This document shows, one piece after another, positions 1-8,773 of a stretch of DNA of 64,000 bases. The notes beneath the pieces were generated by a model. The model was not told where the DNA came from and did no database searches. It saw only the letters and a list, made by a program, of their open reading frames with translations. The stretch covers positions 1 through 64,000 of IMG/VR virus record IMGVR_UViG_3300023116_000042, one strand, 5' to 3'. The DNA comes from a virus. Every line of letters begins with the position of its first letter. Position 1 is the stretch's first letter. A program made the translations under genes and the position numbers.

Positions 1-973
1 AAGGTATACCAAATTGAGCACCGCCGGTAATCACATATTCCTTCCCATCTTTCTTATAGGAAAGCATGGTTTCTGAACGATCACATTCTATTGTAGAGAT
101 TAATTCATACTCAGGCGAAAGGGTGTCGTAAGTACCGTACTGATTACCAACAATTAAACCTAAGTCTTTATCGGCATTTGCCAAGATATCTGAAATAAGA
201 GTATAATGGTCAGCGGCTGCAAATGTCGCACTTCCTTGCGGGTTATAAGTTGCACTATCAGCAGCGATTGTGCCGAATAGTTCGTTACGTTGATAGTCGG
301 TTCTCTGACTACTATCTCCAATCACAATAGAGCGTGTCTTACTACCTATATTTGGTTTATCGGTAACGTCGTCTTCTATAAGTTGATCATGGAAAAACGG
401 CAAGGCTTTACCAAAGATAGAAGTGCGGGCTCCAGTATGCTGAATTGAACCGTCAGTCCCTACAATGATAATGGCTACAGTACTGTTATTGTGCATACTG
501 ATGGTTGCACGGTTAGTTGTACCATCCGCCTCTTGTATCATCAAATTAAATGAAGAAGCAATGTACTCACCAAAGTAAACCACAAACACTCTAGCGCTCT
601 CTACAGGCGTTTCTAGAATTAATCTAGTCTCGGTAGCTGCATTAAGTTTAATAATGCCTTCTGAGTCCGCTGGAACGGTATACGTTGTAAAGCCACCCGG
701 AGTAGTCGGTACAATACTGTAAAGATCAAAGAACTTAAGAGTAGTAAATAAATACTGCTGGATTTCGGTTAGACGATAGTTTGCTAAATCCTGAGTCTTA
801 TTCGTAATGTTTGTATCTATCGTTGAGATAGCCGCATTCAAATAAGCCTCATCATAAGGACCTGCACTACCGCCAGTATCTACTGTTGACTTGGCTGCAT
901 TAGCGCGGTCGGCCAATCCATTCAAGACTTGTTCAAGAAGATCAATCTCTTGATTAATAGCTTCTGCGGTCAT
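1..973 (-). CDS. virion structural protein, fibre/appendage-like (partial)
   Basis: Open on the minus strand from ATG at 973 (MTAEAINQEIDLLEQ) to the left edge without a stop, so the C-terminus is missing and at least 324 codons are present. The first ~80 residues are predicted helical, and the rest is rich in beta-type, Thr/Ser/Gly-containing segments, as in phage appendage proteins. It is the last visible gene of a minus-strand cluster with two other fibre-like genes just upstream (gap 16 bases). No catalytic motif is visible. The structural role is inferred from neighbours and composition; the exact component is unknown. Confidence 0.6.
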   Translation of the reverse strand, partial: MTAEAINQEIDLLEQVLNGLADRANAAKSTVDTGGSAGPYDEAYLNAAISTIDTNITNKTQDLANYRLTEIQQYLFTTLKFFDLYSIVPTTPGGFTTYTVPADSEGIIKLNAATETRLILETPVESARVFVVYFGEYIASSFNLMIQEADGTTNRATISMHNNSTVAIIIVGTDGSIQHTGARTSIFGKALPFFHDQLIEDDVTDKPNIGSKTRSIVIGDSSQRTDYQRNELFGTIAADSATYNPQGSATFAAADHYTLISDILANADKDLGLIVGNQYGTYDTLSPEYELISTIECDRSETMLSYKKDGKEYVITGGAQFGIP

Positions 974-989
974 TAGTGACTCCTATTAA

Positions 990-1568
990 TTAAGGTTCAA
1001 GCTGCTGTAGGCGCTGATCCAGATCTTGTAGTCGCTCAAGAAAGTTACTTGTACCACCACTACTTAGATTGGTCAAAGCAGCTGAAATATTAGCCAACTG
1101 TCCGTTAATCACTTCCATAATTTGTTTATTATGGAATTCGTGGTCACGAACAGAAATAGGTGCGGTAAAGATATTCTTAATGTTCAACCAAGCACTTATA
1201 CTGTTTCTATCGAAAGAAGTAGAAGCCACATGGTTTAAAAGACTACGGTCATAGTACTGACCTACTGCCTGATACTTCAAACGTACACGGCTATAAGTTG
1301 CCATTTCACCACTGAATACCAAGTAAGTAAATATTTCTTTACCTGTTGCAGCTGCCATCTCTACATATAAAGGAGAGAATGTATAATGTTTGTTAGCTTC
1401 CAGTGGAGTCCAAGTAGAATTAGAATAACCTTCTACTTCTAATCCATCGCGAAAGAAAGCATTTGCTAATGGAAAGATGCCACGGTCTGTTAGCGTATGG
1501 GCTTCGTTTTCCACTAGGTTTTCTGGCGCTACGCCACTAGGGTCGAAAGTATAATCTGAAGCTGCCAT
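990..1568 (-). CDS. virion structural protein, fibre/baseplate-like
   Basis: 192 residues. The N-terminal ~115 residues resemble those of the next gene upstream (1571-2566): both begin with Y-x-F-D-P and N/E-rich segments, then a hydrophobic beta region ending in a Y-Q/R-x-V-G motif. The C-terminal end is a short helical coil (LERLQDLDQRLQQLEP), typical of trimeric fibre stalk or attachment segments. Two bases separate it from the upstream gene, so the two are probably cotranscribed. A tail-fibre or baseplate role is inferred from this architecture. Confidence 0.6.
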   Translation of the reverse strand: MAASDYTFDPSGVAPENLVENEAHTLTDRGIFPLANAFFRDGLEVEGYSNSTWTPLEANKHYTFSPLYVEMAAATGKEIFTYLVFSGEMATYSRVRLKYQAVGQYYDRSLLNHVASTSFDRNSISAWLNIKNIFTAPISVRDHEFHNKQIMEVINGQLANISAALTNLSSGGTSNFLERLQDLDQRLQQLEP

Positions 1569-1570
1569 GA

Positions 1571-2566
1571 TTAACCTCCAAAGTTAGCTACACGTAGGGC
1601 AGTTATAGAGCTAGATTGGAAAGAATCTGAATAAACGATCTTATCCGCATTAGCGACGGTTGTACGAACTTCAAGGCGTAAGTACTGGCCTGCTTTAGCT
1701 GCTACAATTGCAGTTCGGCTGTAAGAGACTTGTAGAGGCTGGCCATTTAAAGTCCAACGATATTGCAACTTACCTTCTGAACTTGTCCATGTAGGAATCA
1801 AATACTCGCTAACCATTAATAAGAAAGTGCCATCTACATCAATATCAATTCTAACATCAGTAGGATTCCAGTTACCTAAAACAGGAGTAGCGATTTCTTT
1901 ATAAGCACCGATTGTAGAATACTCTTTATAGTAATGAGAATTCCCAACGGCAATTGCTTCTATTTTAGAAGCAATGGAACTTAGATTAGCAATCAACGGA
2001 TTAACAAAGTTGATATCTAAATCAACCACATCTGCAAACTGAATCTGAGTTGTAGAGGATTCTAATAAGTTAGAAATCTCAGTTAACTTACCAAGTACCT
2101 CTGAAAGGCCGTCTAACCCGCTTGCAGGGTGATTGTGAGGAGTAGGCGGGAATTCACTAGGGATATTAGCGACCTCTTCCCATTTAATATTTTGAAGGTC
2201 AGATAGAATACCCAGACCATCTACTAACAGTAGGTTAGCATCATTAACAAATTCGCCGCCTACCGTACGGTAAGAGATACTATAAGTACCACTACGGTTT
2301 GGATCAGTGAGTACTACAGAACCCCAGATACTTTTACCTATTTGAGCTGAGCCATATACGTATTCATGACCAAAGGTAAAGTCCGTTTTAGGATCTAAAG
2401 CATTCCCTGTAGCTTTATCGACAACAACGACACTGTCTGCATAGAACGGAGCAGCGTCTAAAAAGAAGTAGTTAACGGCCGTCCCGTTAATACTTGAGAT
2501 AGTTTTCTCTTCGTTGGAGACAAAATTATCAATATTATCTCCAACCGGATCAAAGTTATATGGCAT
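1571..2566 (-). CDS. virion structural protein, paralogous N-terminus to its neighbour
   Basis: 331 residues. The N-terminal ~110 residues look paralogous to 990-1568. A middle helical/linker section follows, including PTPHNHPASGLDG, a His/Pro/Gly turn often seen in phage fibre proteins. The C-terminal ~110 residues are beta-rich and resemble an immunoglobulin-like fold (YRWTLNGQPLQ, GQYLRLEVRT). It is the first gene of the minus-strand cluster and is divergent from 2700-3944. Adhesin or fibre function is inferred; the host receptor cannot be read from the sequence. Confidence 0.6.
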   Translation of the reverse strand: MPYNFDPVGDNIDNFVSNEEKTISSINGTAVNYFFLDAAPFYADSVVVVDKATGNALDPKTDFTFGHEYVYGSAQIGKSIWGSVVLTDPNRSGTYSISYRTVGGEFVNDANLLLVDGLGILSDLQNIKWEEVANIPSEFPPTPHNHPASGLDGLSEVLGKLTEISNLLESSTTQIQFADVVDLDINFVNPLIANLSSIASKIEAIAVGNSHYYKEYSTIGAYKEIATPVLGNWNPTDVRIDIDVDGTFLLMVSEYLIPTWTSSEGKLQYRWTLNGQPLQVSYSRTAIVAAKAGQYLRLEVRTTVANADKIVYSDSFQSSSITALRVANFGG

Positions 2567-2699
2567 TTTATAAACCTCATTGGGTGGGTTCTTTGTATAA
2601 GATTAGTTCAGCCCTACCTGACAATAAGGCGTTATTTTTTCTCTACCGATTATATGTCCTGAGATATTCTCTCTAACCCATTAACAGGAATTAATAAAC

Positions 2700-3944
2700 A
2701 TGATTTTTATCAGTTCAATCGTAAAATCGAATGGAAATTGGGACGGTAAAGATATCCGTCAAGAAACAATCGAAGATATCCTAGCCAATTATGAAGAGTT
2801 TCGTATTGTTGCGACAGAAGCAAATGATACCCCGCTCATTGAATACCGCAGCTCCCAGAACCTAGATGCCTTTAACGCTATAGTTGATAAAACAGTTACT
2901 GTGCAAGACTATATCAGCTCTATCGAGTATGCCGACCTAGTAGTCAGTAACCGTACTTTTCTAAATAGTGTCGATATGGTAACTATGCGTGATCTTTGGG
3001 ACTATGAAGTTGACGTCTATATTGGAAATGCAAACTACGGTAAAGATAAGGTAGTGCCCAAGCACCATAAGACTGATATCGTAATCGAAAACGAATTAAG
3101 TATTTCAGATCCACATAGCACGACTAATTTATACAAGAATTGTTTGTTCGTGGTAGATGGTATTATCCATGCAACTATGCTAATCAATGGTCGACTATTT
3201 ATTATTGGCGCGGCCAAGAAACTACAGAACCCTACAGGTGGCGTTATTTCAGTAGTAGACTTTAGTCAGATGGGTAATGTAACTATCAACCGTATTACTG
3301 AAGAAAACATTAAAGTTCGTTTACGTACAGTAGAGACAGATCGTAGCTACTTAACAGAGTGCGGTGTTAAGGTAGATGACAACCTAGCTAATAAAACTTA
3401 TATGGTAGTTGTGGCGGGTATGTTTAAGCAGCCAGGGTATGATACTCGTAAGTTAACTGAGAACACTGTTTTCTTACCTATTCGTCATTCAGTTGAAATT
3501 GATAATATCTTTAAGCGTCCGACTTCTGACCGCAGTCCTTATATTGACACTATCATGAATCCAGATGCAATTGATATCCATACGTTCGATGCTAAGCGTC
3601 TACTTAGTCAAGGGGATAGTTTTATTATCTCTTTCGATCGTTACGATACCTGCTTCAAGAAAGAGCATGTTTATTCCACCGGGCTAAACCGTCGCTATTC
3701 TTTCTATCGTCGCCCTAACGGATTAGTATTCCGTGAAGATGGTCGTTTGTTAAACTACACCATCATAGAAGAGCGTCCTGACGAAGTAATAATTGGCACT
3801 ACTGATAACCGTAAGTTAGAACTCATCGCTAAAGAGTCTGGAGAACTAACTGGTAATATTCGTACAAGTGCCGCTAAACCTCTAGATCCTGAAAAGCTAG
3901 ACGGGGCCTTCTCATTGGACATCTATGCGCCAAACGACAACTAA
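2700..3944 (+). CDS. conserved-looking phage protein, possible virion component
   Basis: 414 residues starting MIFISSIVKSNGNWDG; I do not recognise the family. The protein is soluble, beta-rich, and has no signal peptide or membrane segment. It is transcribed alone between divergent fibre genes and a convergent RNase H gene, and ends 11 bases before a strong bidirectional hairpin. The 134-base upstream region separates it from the fibre cluster and probably holds divergent promoters, but it lacks the TATATTAC promoter seen elsewhere. A structural role is possible from location only. Confidence 0.5.
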   Translation: MIFISSIVKSNGNWDGKDIRQETIEDILANYEEFRIVATEANDTPLIEYRSSQNLDAFNAIVDKTVTVQDYISSIEYADLVVSNRTFLNSVDMVTMRDLWDYEVDVYIGNANYGKDKVVPKHHKTDIVIENELSISDPHSTTNLYKNCLFVVDGIIHATMLINGRLFIIGAAKKLQNPTGGVISVVDFSQMGNVTINRITEENIKVRLRTVETDRSYLTECGVKVDDNLANKTYMVVVAGMFKQPGYDTRKLTENTVFLPIRHSVEIDNIFKRPTSDRSPYIDTIMNPDAIDIHTFDAKRLLSQGDSFIISFDRYDTCFKKEHVYSTGLNRRYSFYRRPNGLVFREDGRLLNYTIIEERPDEVIIGTTDNRKLELIAKESGELTGNIRTSAAKPLDPEKLDGAFSLDIYAPNDN

Positions 3945-3955
3945 CGGCACACTTA

Positions 3956-3986
3956 CCTATCCCTAGACGCGAAGTCTAGGGATAGG
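3956..3986. terminator. bidirectional hairpin terminator
   Basis: Perfect 13-bp stem (3956-3968 with 3974-3986) and a GCGAA loop, placed between the convergent genes 2700-3944 and 4000-5367. No long T tract follows on the plus strand. Confidence 0.75.
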
Positions 3987-3999
3987 CTTCTCTGCTGTC

Positions 4000-5367
4000 T
4001 TATGGGACAGGTTTGAATGCAGAATGTACTGCTTGGTAGATAGCTAGGTCGCCATCAGATTCAATTAATTGATAGTGACGGAAACTTCTTGCTTCAATCT
4101 GTTCACGTTGAACATAGACCTTTAGACTTTCTGTACTTTGTTTAGCTAGTCGATTCAGCTCATTGCGAGCTGGAATATCTATACCTAAAGTAAGCGTTAA
4201 AGTATATGGACGATCTATATGACCCAACTTAACTTTAATAGCTTTAGTTTGAGATGTAATGAAATCATGTAGGACATATTTACCTTTATCATTCTTTTTG
4301 AATAACTCATCGGTAATATCAATTGCGTCTTCATTTACACCGTCTCGCTTATACATGACTAAACGATCCCATAAGCTATTTAGATAGCGAAGGGCAAAAC
4401 TAGACAATAAAGCAGGCGAACAAAGGCGAGTTAAGAAAGCATCGTTCCATAAAGAAACACAACCTTTACTATTACCTAGACAGTTAGCGTCGTGGGTAAC
4501 AATTTCAGTTAGATTCTTTTTGTTATGAATCTTATCAAGTTGACCCATAACAGGCATCTTAAGCTTACCGGCCGAAAGCTTGTTTTGAGTTTCTTTAACA
4601 AGATCTAAGTAAGCAATGTTTTCTTTGGTAGCAACAATACTATACGTGGCTGCCGCATTAGGCTTCCCTAAATACTTACCGGCTAGTTCATCATTATCTT
4701 CAAAGTCAGCGAACATATAAGGCGTTAGGCCGCCTAGTTCTTTCTTAGAGGCCGATTCTGCTTCTTCATTGTCAGTAACAAAGATCCAGCGCTTACCTAA
4801 GACCAAACCGCTAATTGCAGGTACCTTAACTTTCTTCTTAGGTTCTTCAGGAGACTTAGTTTCCCATAAATCCTGCATACCGTTTGTAGAGAAAGTAATG
4901 CCGGCCGTAGCTAAAGCATCTGCTGCTTCATTACCCGGGATACCGCTATGACCTTTAACCCATTTAAATGACCAGTTAACACCAGCTTCATTTAACTTAG
5001 CTTTTAAGTCAATTACAATTTCCCAAAGAGGTTTGTTTTTAACTTCGGTCCCTTGGGTAGTAATCCAGCCATTCTTTTCCCAGCCGATAACAAACTTCTC
5101 AGTACCTTTAATAACGTATTGGGAATCCACATTAAACGTAACAGACTTCCATCCACTCTCTAATGTCTTTTTGGCCGCTTCAATAAAGGCTCGCAATTCC
5201 CCTACATTATTGGTAACTGGATACTTATTACCATCCATGTCTATAGACGCGTCTCCACGTCCCTGTAGGATGCGATCTCCATCAACAATATGGACACCCC
5301 ACCCTGCATGTAAACGGTCAGCTATCTCGCGACAGCCGCCGTCTGTATAAATCTCTACTACTGACAT
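4000..5367 (-). CDS. rnhA: ribonuclease H with long C-terminal extension
   Basis: 455 residues. The first ~155 form an RNase H type 1 domain: YTDGGC (first Asp), NNVGELRAF (Glu), NVDSQYV (Asp), the basic KWVKGHSG segment, and GNEAADALA (last Asp). All four acidic catalytic positions are present. It should cleave the RNA of RNA-DNA hybrids during replication. After a charged linker (EEPKKKVKV) there are ~270 residues I do not recognise, so the protein is about three times the normal length. It shares 10 bases with the lipoprotein gene upstream. I recall that phiKZ also has an RNase H, gp155. Confidence 0.88.
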   Translation of the reverse strand: MSVVEIYTDGGCREIADRLHAGWGVHIVDGDRILQGRGDASIDMDGNKYPVTNNVGELRAFIEAAKKTLESGWKSVTFNVDSQYVIKGTEKFVIGWEKNGWITTQGTEVKNKPLWEIVIDLKAKLNEAGVNWSFKWVKGHSGIPGNEAADALATAGITFSTNGMQDLWETKSPEEPKKKVKVPAISGLVLGKRWIFVTDNEEAESASKKELGGLTPYMFADFEDNDELAGKYLGKPNAAATYSIVATKENIAYLDLVKETQNKLSAGKLKMPVMGQLDKIHNKKNLTEIVTHDANCLGNSKGCVSLWNDAFLTRLCSPALLSSFALRYLNSLWDRLVMYKRDGVNEDAIDITDELFKKNDKGKYVLHDFITSQTKAIKVKLGHIDRPYTLTLTLGIDIPARNELNRLAKQSTESLKVYVQREQIEARSFRHYQLIESDGDLAIYQAVHSAFKPVP

Positions 5368-5711
5368 TCCATATACTCCACGTATGCCTTGGAAACCATC
5401 TTTTCGTAACTAGCCACGTCTTTTAGTAAGCGCTCAATCAACGCATCTGGATTAGTGGCATAATGAGTAACGTCTATACGAGGCTTTTTAGTTAAAGCGA
5501 TCAGAGCTGGCATAGAACACTTCTTGGTGCGATAAACAGTCTTTGGGGCTTGAACTGCCGGACAGAAATCTGTTACAGAAGGAATCTCTACATTAATGAC
5601 TGGCTGTTCGACATAAACATCCGGACAGGAAGGTTGTGGCGGTTGTTCATATTTCAGAGGCGAAATAGTACAGCCGGCTAGCAGCAACAACATAGGTAGT
5701 ATGTATTTCAT
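5358..5711 (-). CDS. small lipoprotein
   Basis: 117 residues with a short signal sequence and lipobox: KYILPMLLLLAGC, with lipidation expected at Cys14. The mature part starts Pro-rich (PPQPSCP) and has several further cysteines. It should be anchored to the host membrane on the periplasmic side. A Pro-rich small lipoprotein could be an outer-membrane spanin (Rz1 type), but no embedded Rz partner or lysis gene is seen, so this is only a possibility; a superinfection-exclusion lipoprotein is equally possible. Confidence 0.7.
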   Translation of the reverse strand: MKYILPMLLLLAGCTISPLKYEQPPQPSCPDVYVEQPVINVEIPSVTDFCPAVQAPKTVYRTKKCSMPALIALTKKPRIDVTHYATNPDALIERLLKDVASYEKMVSKAYVEYMECQ

Positions 5712-5773
5712 TTATTACTCCAATCGTAATAGTTAGATTCATGCAATAAAACCTAAATGTAAATTTATCCTAT

Positions 5774-5808
5774 TCTAGGAAATTACAATTCTATATTATT
5801 TTAATGAG
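5774..5808 (+). promoter_or_regulatory. phiKZ-type early promoter
   Basis: TCTAG, 12 nt, CTATATTAT (5791-5799), then TTTAATGAG. The 35 bases are identical to 63453-63487. It lies 54 bases upstream of the YD-repeat gene. The TATATTAC-like core matches the early promoter motif described for phiKZ. Confidence 0.8.
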
Positions 5809-5811
5809 ATG

Positions 5812-5832
5812 GGATAAATAAATAATTTATCC
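5812..5832 (+). promoter_or_regulatory. 5-prime leader stem-loop
   Basis: Perfect 8-bp stem GGATAAAT / ATTTATCC with loop AAATA, beginning 13 bases after the promoter core. Similar stem-loops lie at 18574-18590, 27852-27874 and 63488-63506. Confidence 0.6.
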
Positions 5833-5861
5833 TTTTAGCTTAAAATAAAGGGATTGAAATA

Positions 5862-6671
5862 ATGTCAGAAGTTATAACAAAAGAATGGCTTGCTAGATAC
5901 CTGAAAGACGAGCAAGAATGGTTTATTAACAATGGCCTTTTAGGTTTTCCGCATTCTAAGCTGGATGAGATAAAAGGCGACTATAATAATCACATCATTA
6001 GACTTAGGCACTATACCCGTATTGCTGAGTTTCTAGATTATAGAGAAGGAGAGGGAAGTACGTATGAGGTGCCGCGAGAGACGCGTAAATACGGGCCGGA
6101 TGGAAAATTATTATCGACACGCTGTCGCTTAACCGGCAAGACTGAGACCTATTCTTATAATGATGCCGGACAATGTACGCAAATCAAAGGAAGTGACGGT
6201 AGTCTATATGAATACGAATATGACTCCAATGGCTTTACAAGCAAAGTAGTATGGAATGGGCAGGTAATAAAGTATGTCAATGATGAGCGCGGCAATGCCA
6301 TAAAAACAGAATATGGCGAGGACGAGTACGAAGAAGCTGTCTACGATGCCCATAATAACAGAATCTTAACCTTTTGGCCGAGTGGTTTTTATCAGATCAA
6401 ACACTATGACGATAATAATCAGTCTATCAGAATGTTTGATTCGTACGGCCATGGCTGGGAAAAGATTCGTAATGATAAAGGTAAAGTTATTCAGAAGAAG
6501 TATAGCGATGGGACTGTCGATGAATTTAAGTTCGATTGTCGCGACAACTTAATTTATAAAAACGCTAAGCCGCTTGGCGAAATTAGGTTTAACTACTGCT
6601 TCCATGCGACTGGGCAATTAAAATCAATTTCAATGAATGAAAATATCATTCTTGAGATCCCTTTAATTTAA
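5862..6671 (+). CDS. YD-repeat (RHS-like) intracellular protein
   Basis: 269 residues. From about residue 65 it contains short repeats of the YD/RHS type: KYGPDGKLLS, YSYNDAGQCTQI, YEYDSNGFTSKV, YVNDERGNAIKTEY and YDAHNNRI. The first ~60 residues are helical. There is no signal peptide, toxin domain or RHS core cleavage motif, and it is far shorter than bacterial RHS proteins. It is the first gene after promoter 5774-5808, so early expression is likely. Two related proteins lie at 44005-45448. YD repeats form beta-sheet shells or binding surfaces; the role here is unknown. Confidence 0.7.
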   Translation: MSEVITKEWLARYLKDEQEWFINNGLLGFPHSKLDEIKGDYNNHIIRLRHYTRIAEFLDYREGEGSTYEVPRETRKYGPDGKLLSTRCRLTGKTETYSYNDAGQCTQIKGSDGSLYEYEYDSNGFTSKVVWNGQVIKYVNDERGNAIKTEYGEDEYEEAVYDAHNNRILTFWPSGFYQIKHYDDNNQSIRMFDSYGHGWEKIRNDKGKVIQKKYSDGTVDEFKFDCRDNLIYKNAKPLGEIRFNYCFHATGQLKSISMNENIILEIPLI

Positions 6672-6694
6672 AATAAACTTAAAAGGACTTAATA

Positions 6695-7297
6695 ATGTTT
6701 ACTATGACATTACAGTGGGAAAAGAAAGATCGGATTTGGTCTAAGAAACGTCGACTGATTGCTGATCGTGCATTACGTCATTATGGTGAGACAATCGAAC
6801 ATCAATATCGTGAACTTATTGCTGTTCGCAATTTAAAGAAGATGGGACTAAATGAATTAGGTGGTCGTCAGCCACTTGAGGTTCTAAAGATCATTGATGC
6901 GATTGGTAATATACGTTTCTTCGTAGAAGACATTCTAGAAGGACGTGACTATGAATATAGCCACTGTAGTAATCTAATCTCTGCTGCTGTTCAGTTAGAT
7001 ATGGCTGCGTATCTAGTTGATGAAGAAGAATGTCCTGAAGGTTCTTACAGTATACTTAAGAATATGGCACTGGTTTCTTTGGCTATTGCAGAAACTTTTC
7101 CTCTGACTGCAGACGGGAAGATGACAACAAGTGACTTTATTAAAATGCGTTTAGAAGTATTTGATGCTGCTGAGAATAAAGATCACTTTCAAGAAAACGG
7201 GACTTTGATTGCAACCCTTTTAAAGGAGATGAAAAATGGGTGTGAAAGTTTACAGACGCTACAACGACACCTCAGTGGGGAGACTGTATGCGCTTGA
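6695..7297 (+). CDS. hypothetical helical protein
   Basis: 200 residues, mostly helical and charged at the N-terminus (WEKKDRIWSKKRRLIADRAL); no recognised family or membrane segment. It follows the YD-repeat gene by 23 bases with an AAAAGGA ribosome site, so it is probably in the same promoter-5774 operon. Its last 62 bases overlap the next gene in another frame. Confidence 0.65.
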   Translation: MFTMTLQWEKKDRIWSKKRRLIADRALRHYGETIEHQYRELIAVRNLKKMGLNELGGRQPLEVLKIIDAIGNIRFFVEDILEGRDYEYSHCSNLISAAVQLDMAAYLVDEEECPEGSYSILKNMALVSLAIAETFPLTADGKMTTSDFIKMRLEVFDAAENKDHFQENGTLIATLLKEMKNGCESLQTLQRHLSGETVCA

Positions 7298-7442
7298 GGG
7301 TATAATCTATCCTCAAGAAAAGTTAGTTAAAAATAAGGAGGGCAAATTCATGGCCGTTGTCCATCCTGTTCCTGTAGGCCAAAACCCAAACGACCTTATA
7401 TTAGCAGGGGAGTTTGAAAAAGAAAGAGAGGTTGCTGTTTGA
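7236..7442 (+). CDS. small hypothetical protein, long overlap with preceding gene
   Basis: 68 residues. The ATG at 7236 has an excellent ribosome site (AAAGGAGATGAAAA directly upstream) although it lies inside the end of 6695-7297. The composition (GVKVYRRYNDTSVGRLYALEGIIYPQEK) is that of a small soluble beta protein. The stop codon overlaps the ATG of the next gene (TGATG), indicating translational coupling. Function unknown. Confidence 0.65.
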   Translation: MGVKVYRRYNDTSVGRLYALEGIIYPQEKLVKNKEGKFMAVVHPVPVGQNPNDLILAGEFEKEREVAV

Positions 7443-7951
7443 TGATACCACTACAATTCGTAGGAAAGTATCTAACGGATCTAGCTGCTTATGAGATTGA
7501 TGTCGATAATGTGAAAGTGTTTAGACAGATGCTCATTGATAACATACCAACTAAGCTGGAAGACATTAGTCCTCTGGATAACTTATTGGTGCGTTTAACT
7601 CAAGAGTCTTTAGAGGAGACAACTGGGGTAGGGGAAGACATTACGAATGTCGAACTTATGACAGAACAAGAAGTCACTCGTACCAAGAAAATGGTTGTGA
7701 GAAACTTCTTGTCTCAATGCCGCACACTTATTCGTTGTGGTCTGAATGGAGAGTTTGATTTATATGCTCCTATGAAGTACCTTAATAACGAAGGAGCGAT
7801 ACCTGCAGAAAGACATCTGCAGTTACTTATGTGTGACTGGAGAACCTTTAAGGATTCTATTAAAGAAATAGATGCCGGCAAAGTGTCATCCGATATGCTG
7901 GGTAATAAGCCTGTAGTCGCAGGCAATCTAGATCGTATCTACAAATACTAG
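7442..7951 (+). CDS. hypothetical protein
   Basis: 169 residues. I take the ATG at 7442, which overlaps the previous stop as TGATG, rather than the TTG at 7439. Predicted mainly helical and soluble, with no known motif seen. It is the last gene of the promoter-5774 operon and its end overlaps by 4 bases the convergent membrane-protein gene 7948-8199. Confidence 0.65.
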   Translation: MIPLQFVGKYLTDLAAYEIDVDNVKVFRQMLIDNIPTKLEDISPLDNLLVRLTQESLEETTGVGEDITNVELMTEQEVTRTKKMVVRNFLSQCRTLIRCGLNGEFDLYAPMKYLNNEGAIPAERHLQLLMCDWRTFKDSIKEIDAGKVSSDMLGNKPVVAGNLDRIYKY

Positions 7952-8199
7952 AGTCTACCTTCTTGGTATCGTTGTAGAAGATCTGTGTATTTCTGCATAT
8001 CAATCTTTGGTGATTCAGATACTACTTGCTGAGTAACTTCGGCAAGTGTATTTGCATCTACCATAGGAGAACCCATGAAAAGTAAAGCAAAGAATCCAGC
8101 CGCAAATACTACTAGCATTAGGACTAAAAAGGCAATACCAACAAAAGCCAATTGTTGGTTTCTTAGGTTTGGTGGAAACATTGCATTTAAAAGATTCAT
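7948..8199 (-). CDS. small single-span membrane protein
   Basis: 83 residues. One strong membrane segment at about residues 17-42 (LAFVGIAFLVLMLVVFAAGFF) is followed by a ~40-residue soluble tail. It is alone on the minus strand between two plus-strand groups, with convergent overlap on one side and a 62-base divergent gap to 8262. It probably sits in the host inner membrane. Function unknown; an early host-takeover or exclusion factor would fit such an orphan gene but is not shown. Confidence 0.6.
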   Translation of the reverse strand: MNLLNAMFPPNLRNQQLAFVGIAFLVLMLVVFAAGFFALLFMGSPMVDANTLAEVTQQVVSESPKIDMQKYTDLLQRYQEGRL

Positions 8200-8261
8200 T
8201 GTTCTTACTCGACTGGGTTTAAATAACGTTATATATAATTAGAATAGGGAGAATATCACTA

Positions 8262-8522
8262 ATGAAGTTTCGTTTACTTTATGGCATGCTTGCGTTAGTA
8301 GAGCAAGGCAAAGTTTTAGGTTGGGTACTTTTGTCCACTAATGGAAAATGGGTTACTCACCGCAATAATCAATCTAGTCAGACAAAATATATTTGTCGAC
8401 AGAAAGCTAAAGAAGATTTAGTAAAAGAAGTATTAGTTGACCGTGGTATAGAAGACGGTTTGTTTGATTCTGAGTCTTATGTTGATCTGAATAAGGAAGT
8501 TCAAAATGTCCTTGCTATTTAA
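8262..8522 (+). CDS. small hypothetical protein
   Basis: 86 residues; ribosome site AATAGGGAG upstream. Two thirds is compact and beta-like (GWVLLSTNGKWVTHR); the C-terminal third is acidic and helical. It heads the group that includes the three IENR-like mini-genes and overlaps the first of them by 17 bases. A TATATAATTAG stretch at 8230-8241 could be a weak promoter but does not match the consensus. Confidence 0.6.
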   Translation: MKFRLLYGMLALVEQGKVLGWVLLSTNGKWVTHRNNQSSQTKYICRQKAKEDLVKEVLVDRGIEDGLFDSESYVDLNKEVQNVLAI

Positions 8523-8772
8523 ACCTAGTGCTGATGTTCTTAGTAAGTATAACCCAAAAGAACCAGACGAACTAAGAGGCAGGGCTAAGAATAAAAACTG
8601 GGGCGGGAGCCGAAAAGAGTCTCAGACTGCTGTAGAAATAGATGGTGTCTATTACCCTACTATGAAAGCAGCTCGAGAGCATCATAATGTTGCAAAGACC
8701 ACCATCGCTCGTCGCCTAGAATCAAGCGACTGGCCTACATGGAAAAAAGTTAACTCTAGAGAGGACGTTTAA
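8506..8772 (+). CDS. IENR/NUMOD1-like mini-protein 1
   Basis: 88 residues. The N-terminus SLLFKPSADVLSKYN recurs in the gene at 9054. The C-terminal ~45 residues (VEIDGVYYPTMKAAREHHNV then AKTTIARRLES) match the pattern of the modular DNA-binding repeat of HNH homing endonucleases (NUMOD1/IENR1: strand, Ser/Thr, A-A helix, recognition helix). No nuclease motif is present. It is the first of three tandem related genes. A DNA-binding role is inferred; substrate unknown. Confidence 0.7.
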   Translation: MSLLFKPSADVLSKYNPKEPDELRGRAKNKNWGGSRKESQTAVEIDGVYYPTMKAAREHHNVAKTTIARRLESSDWPTWKKVNSREDV

Positions 8773-8773
8773 G

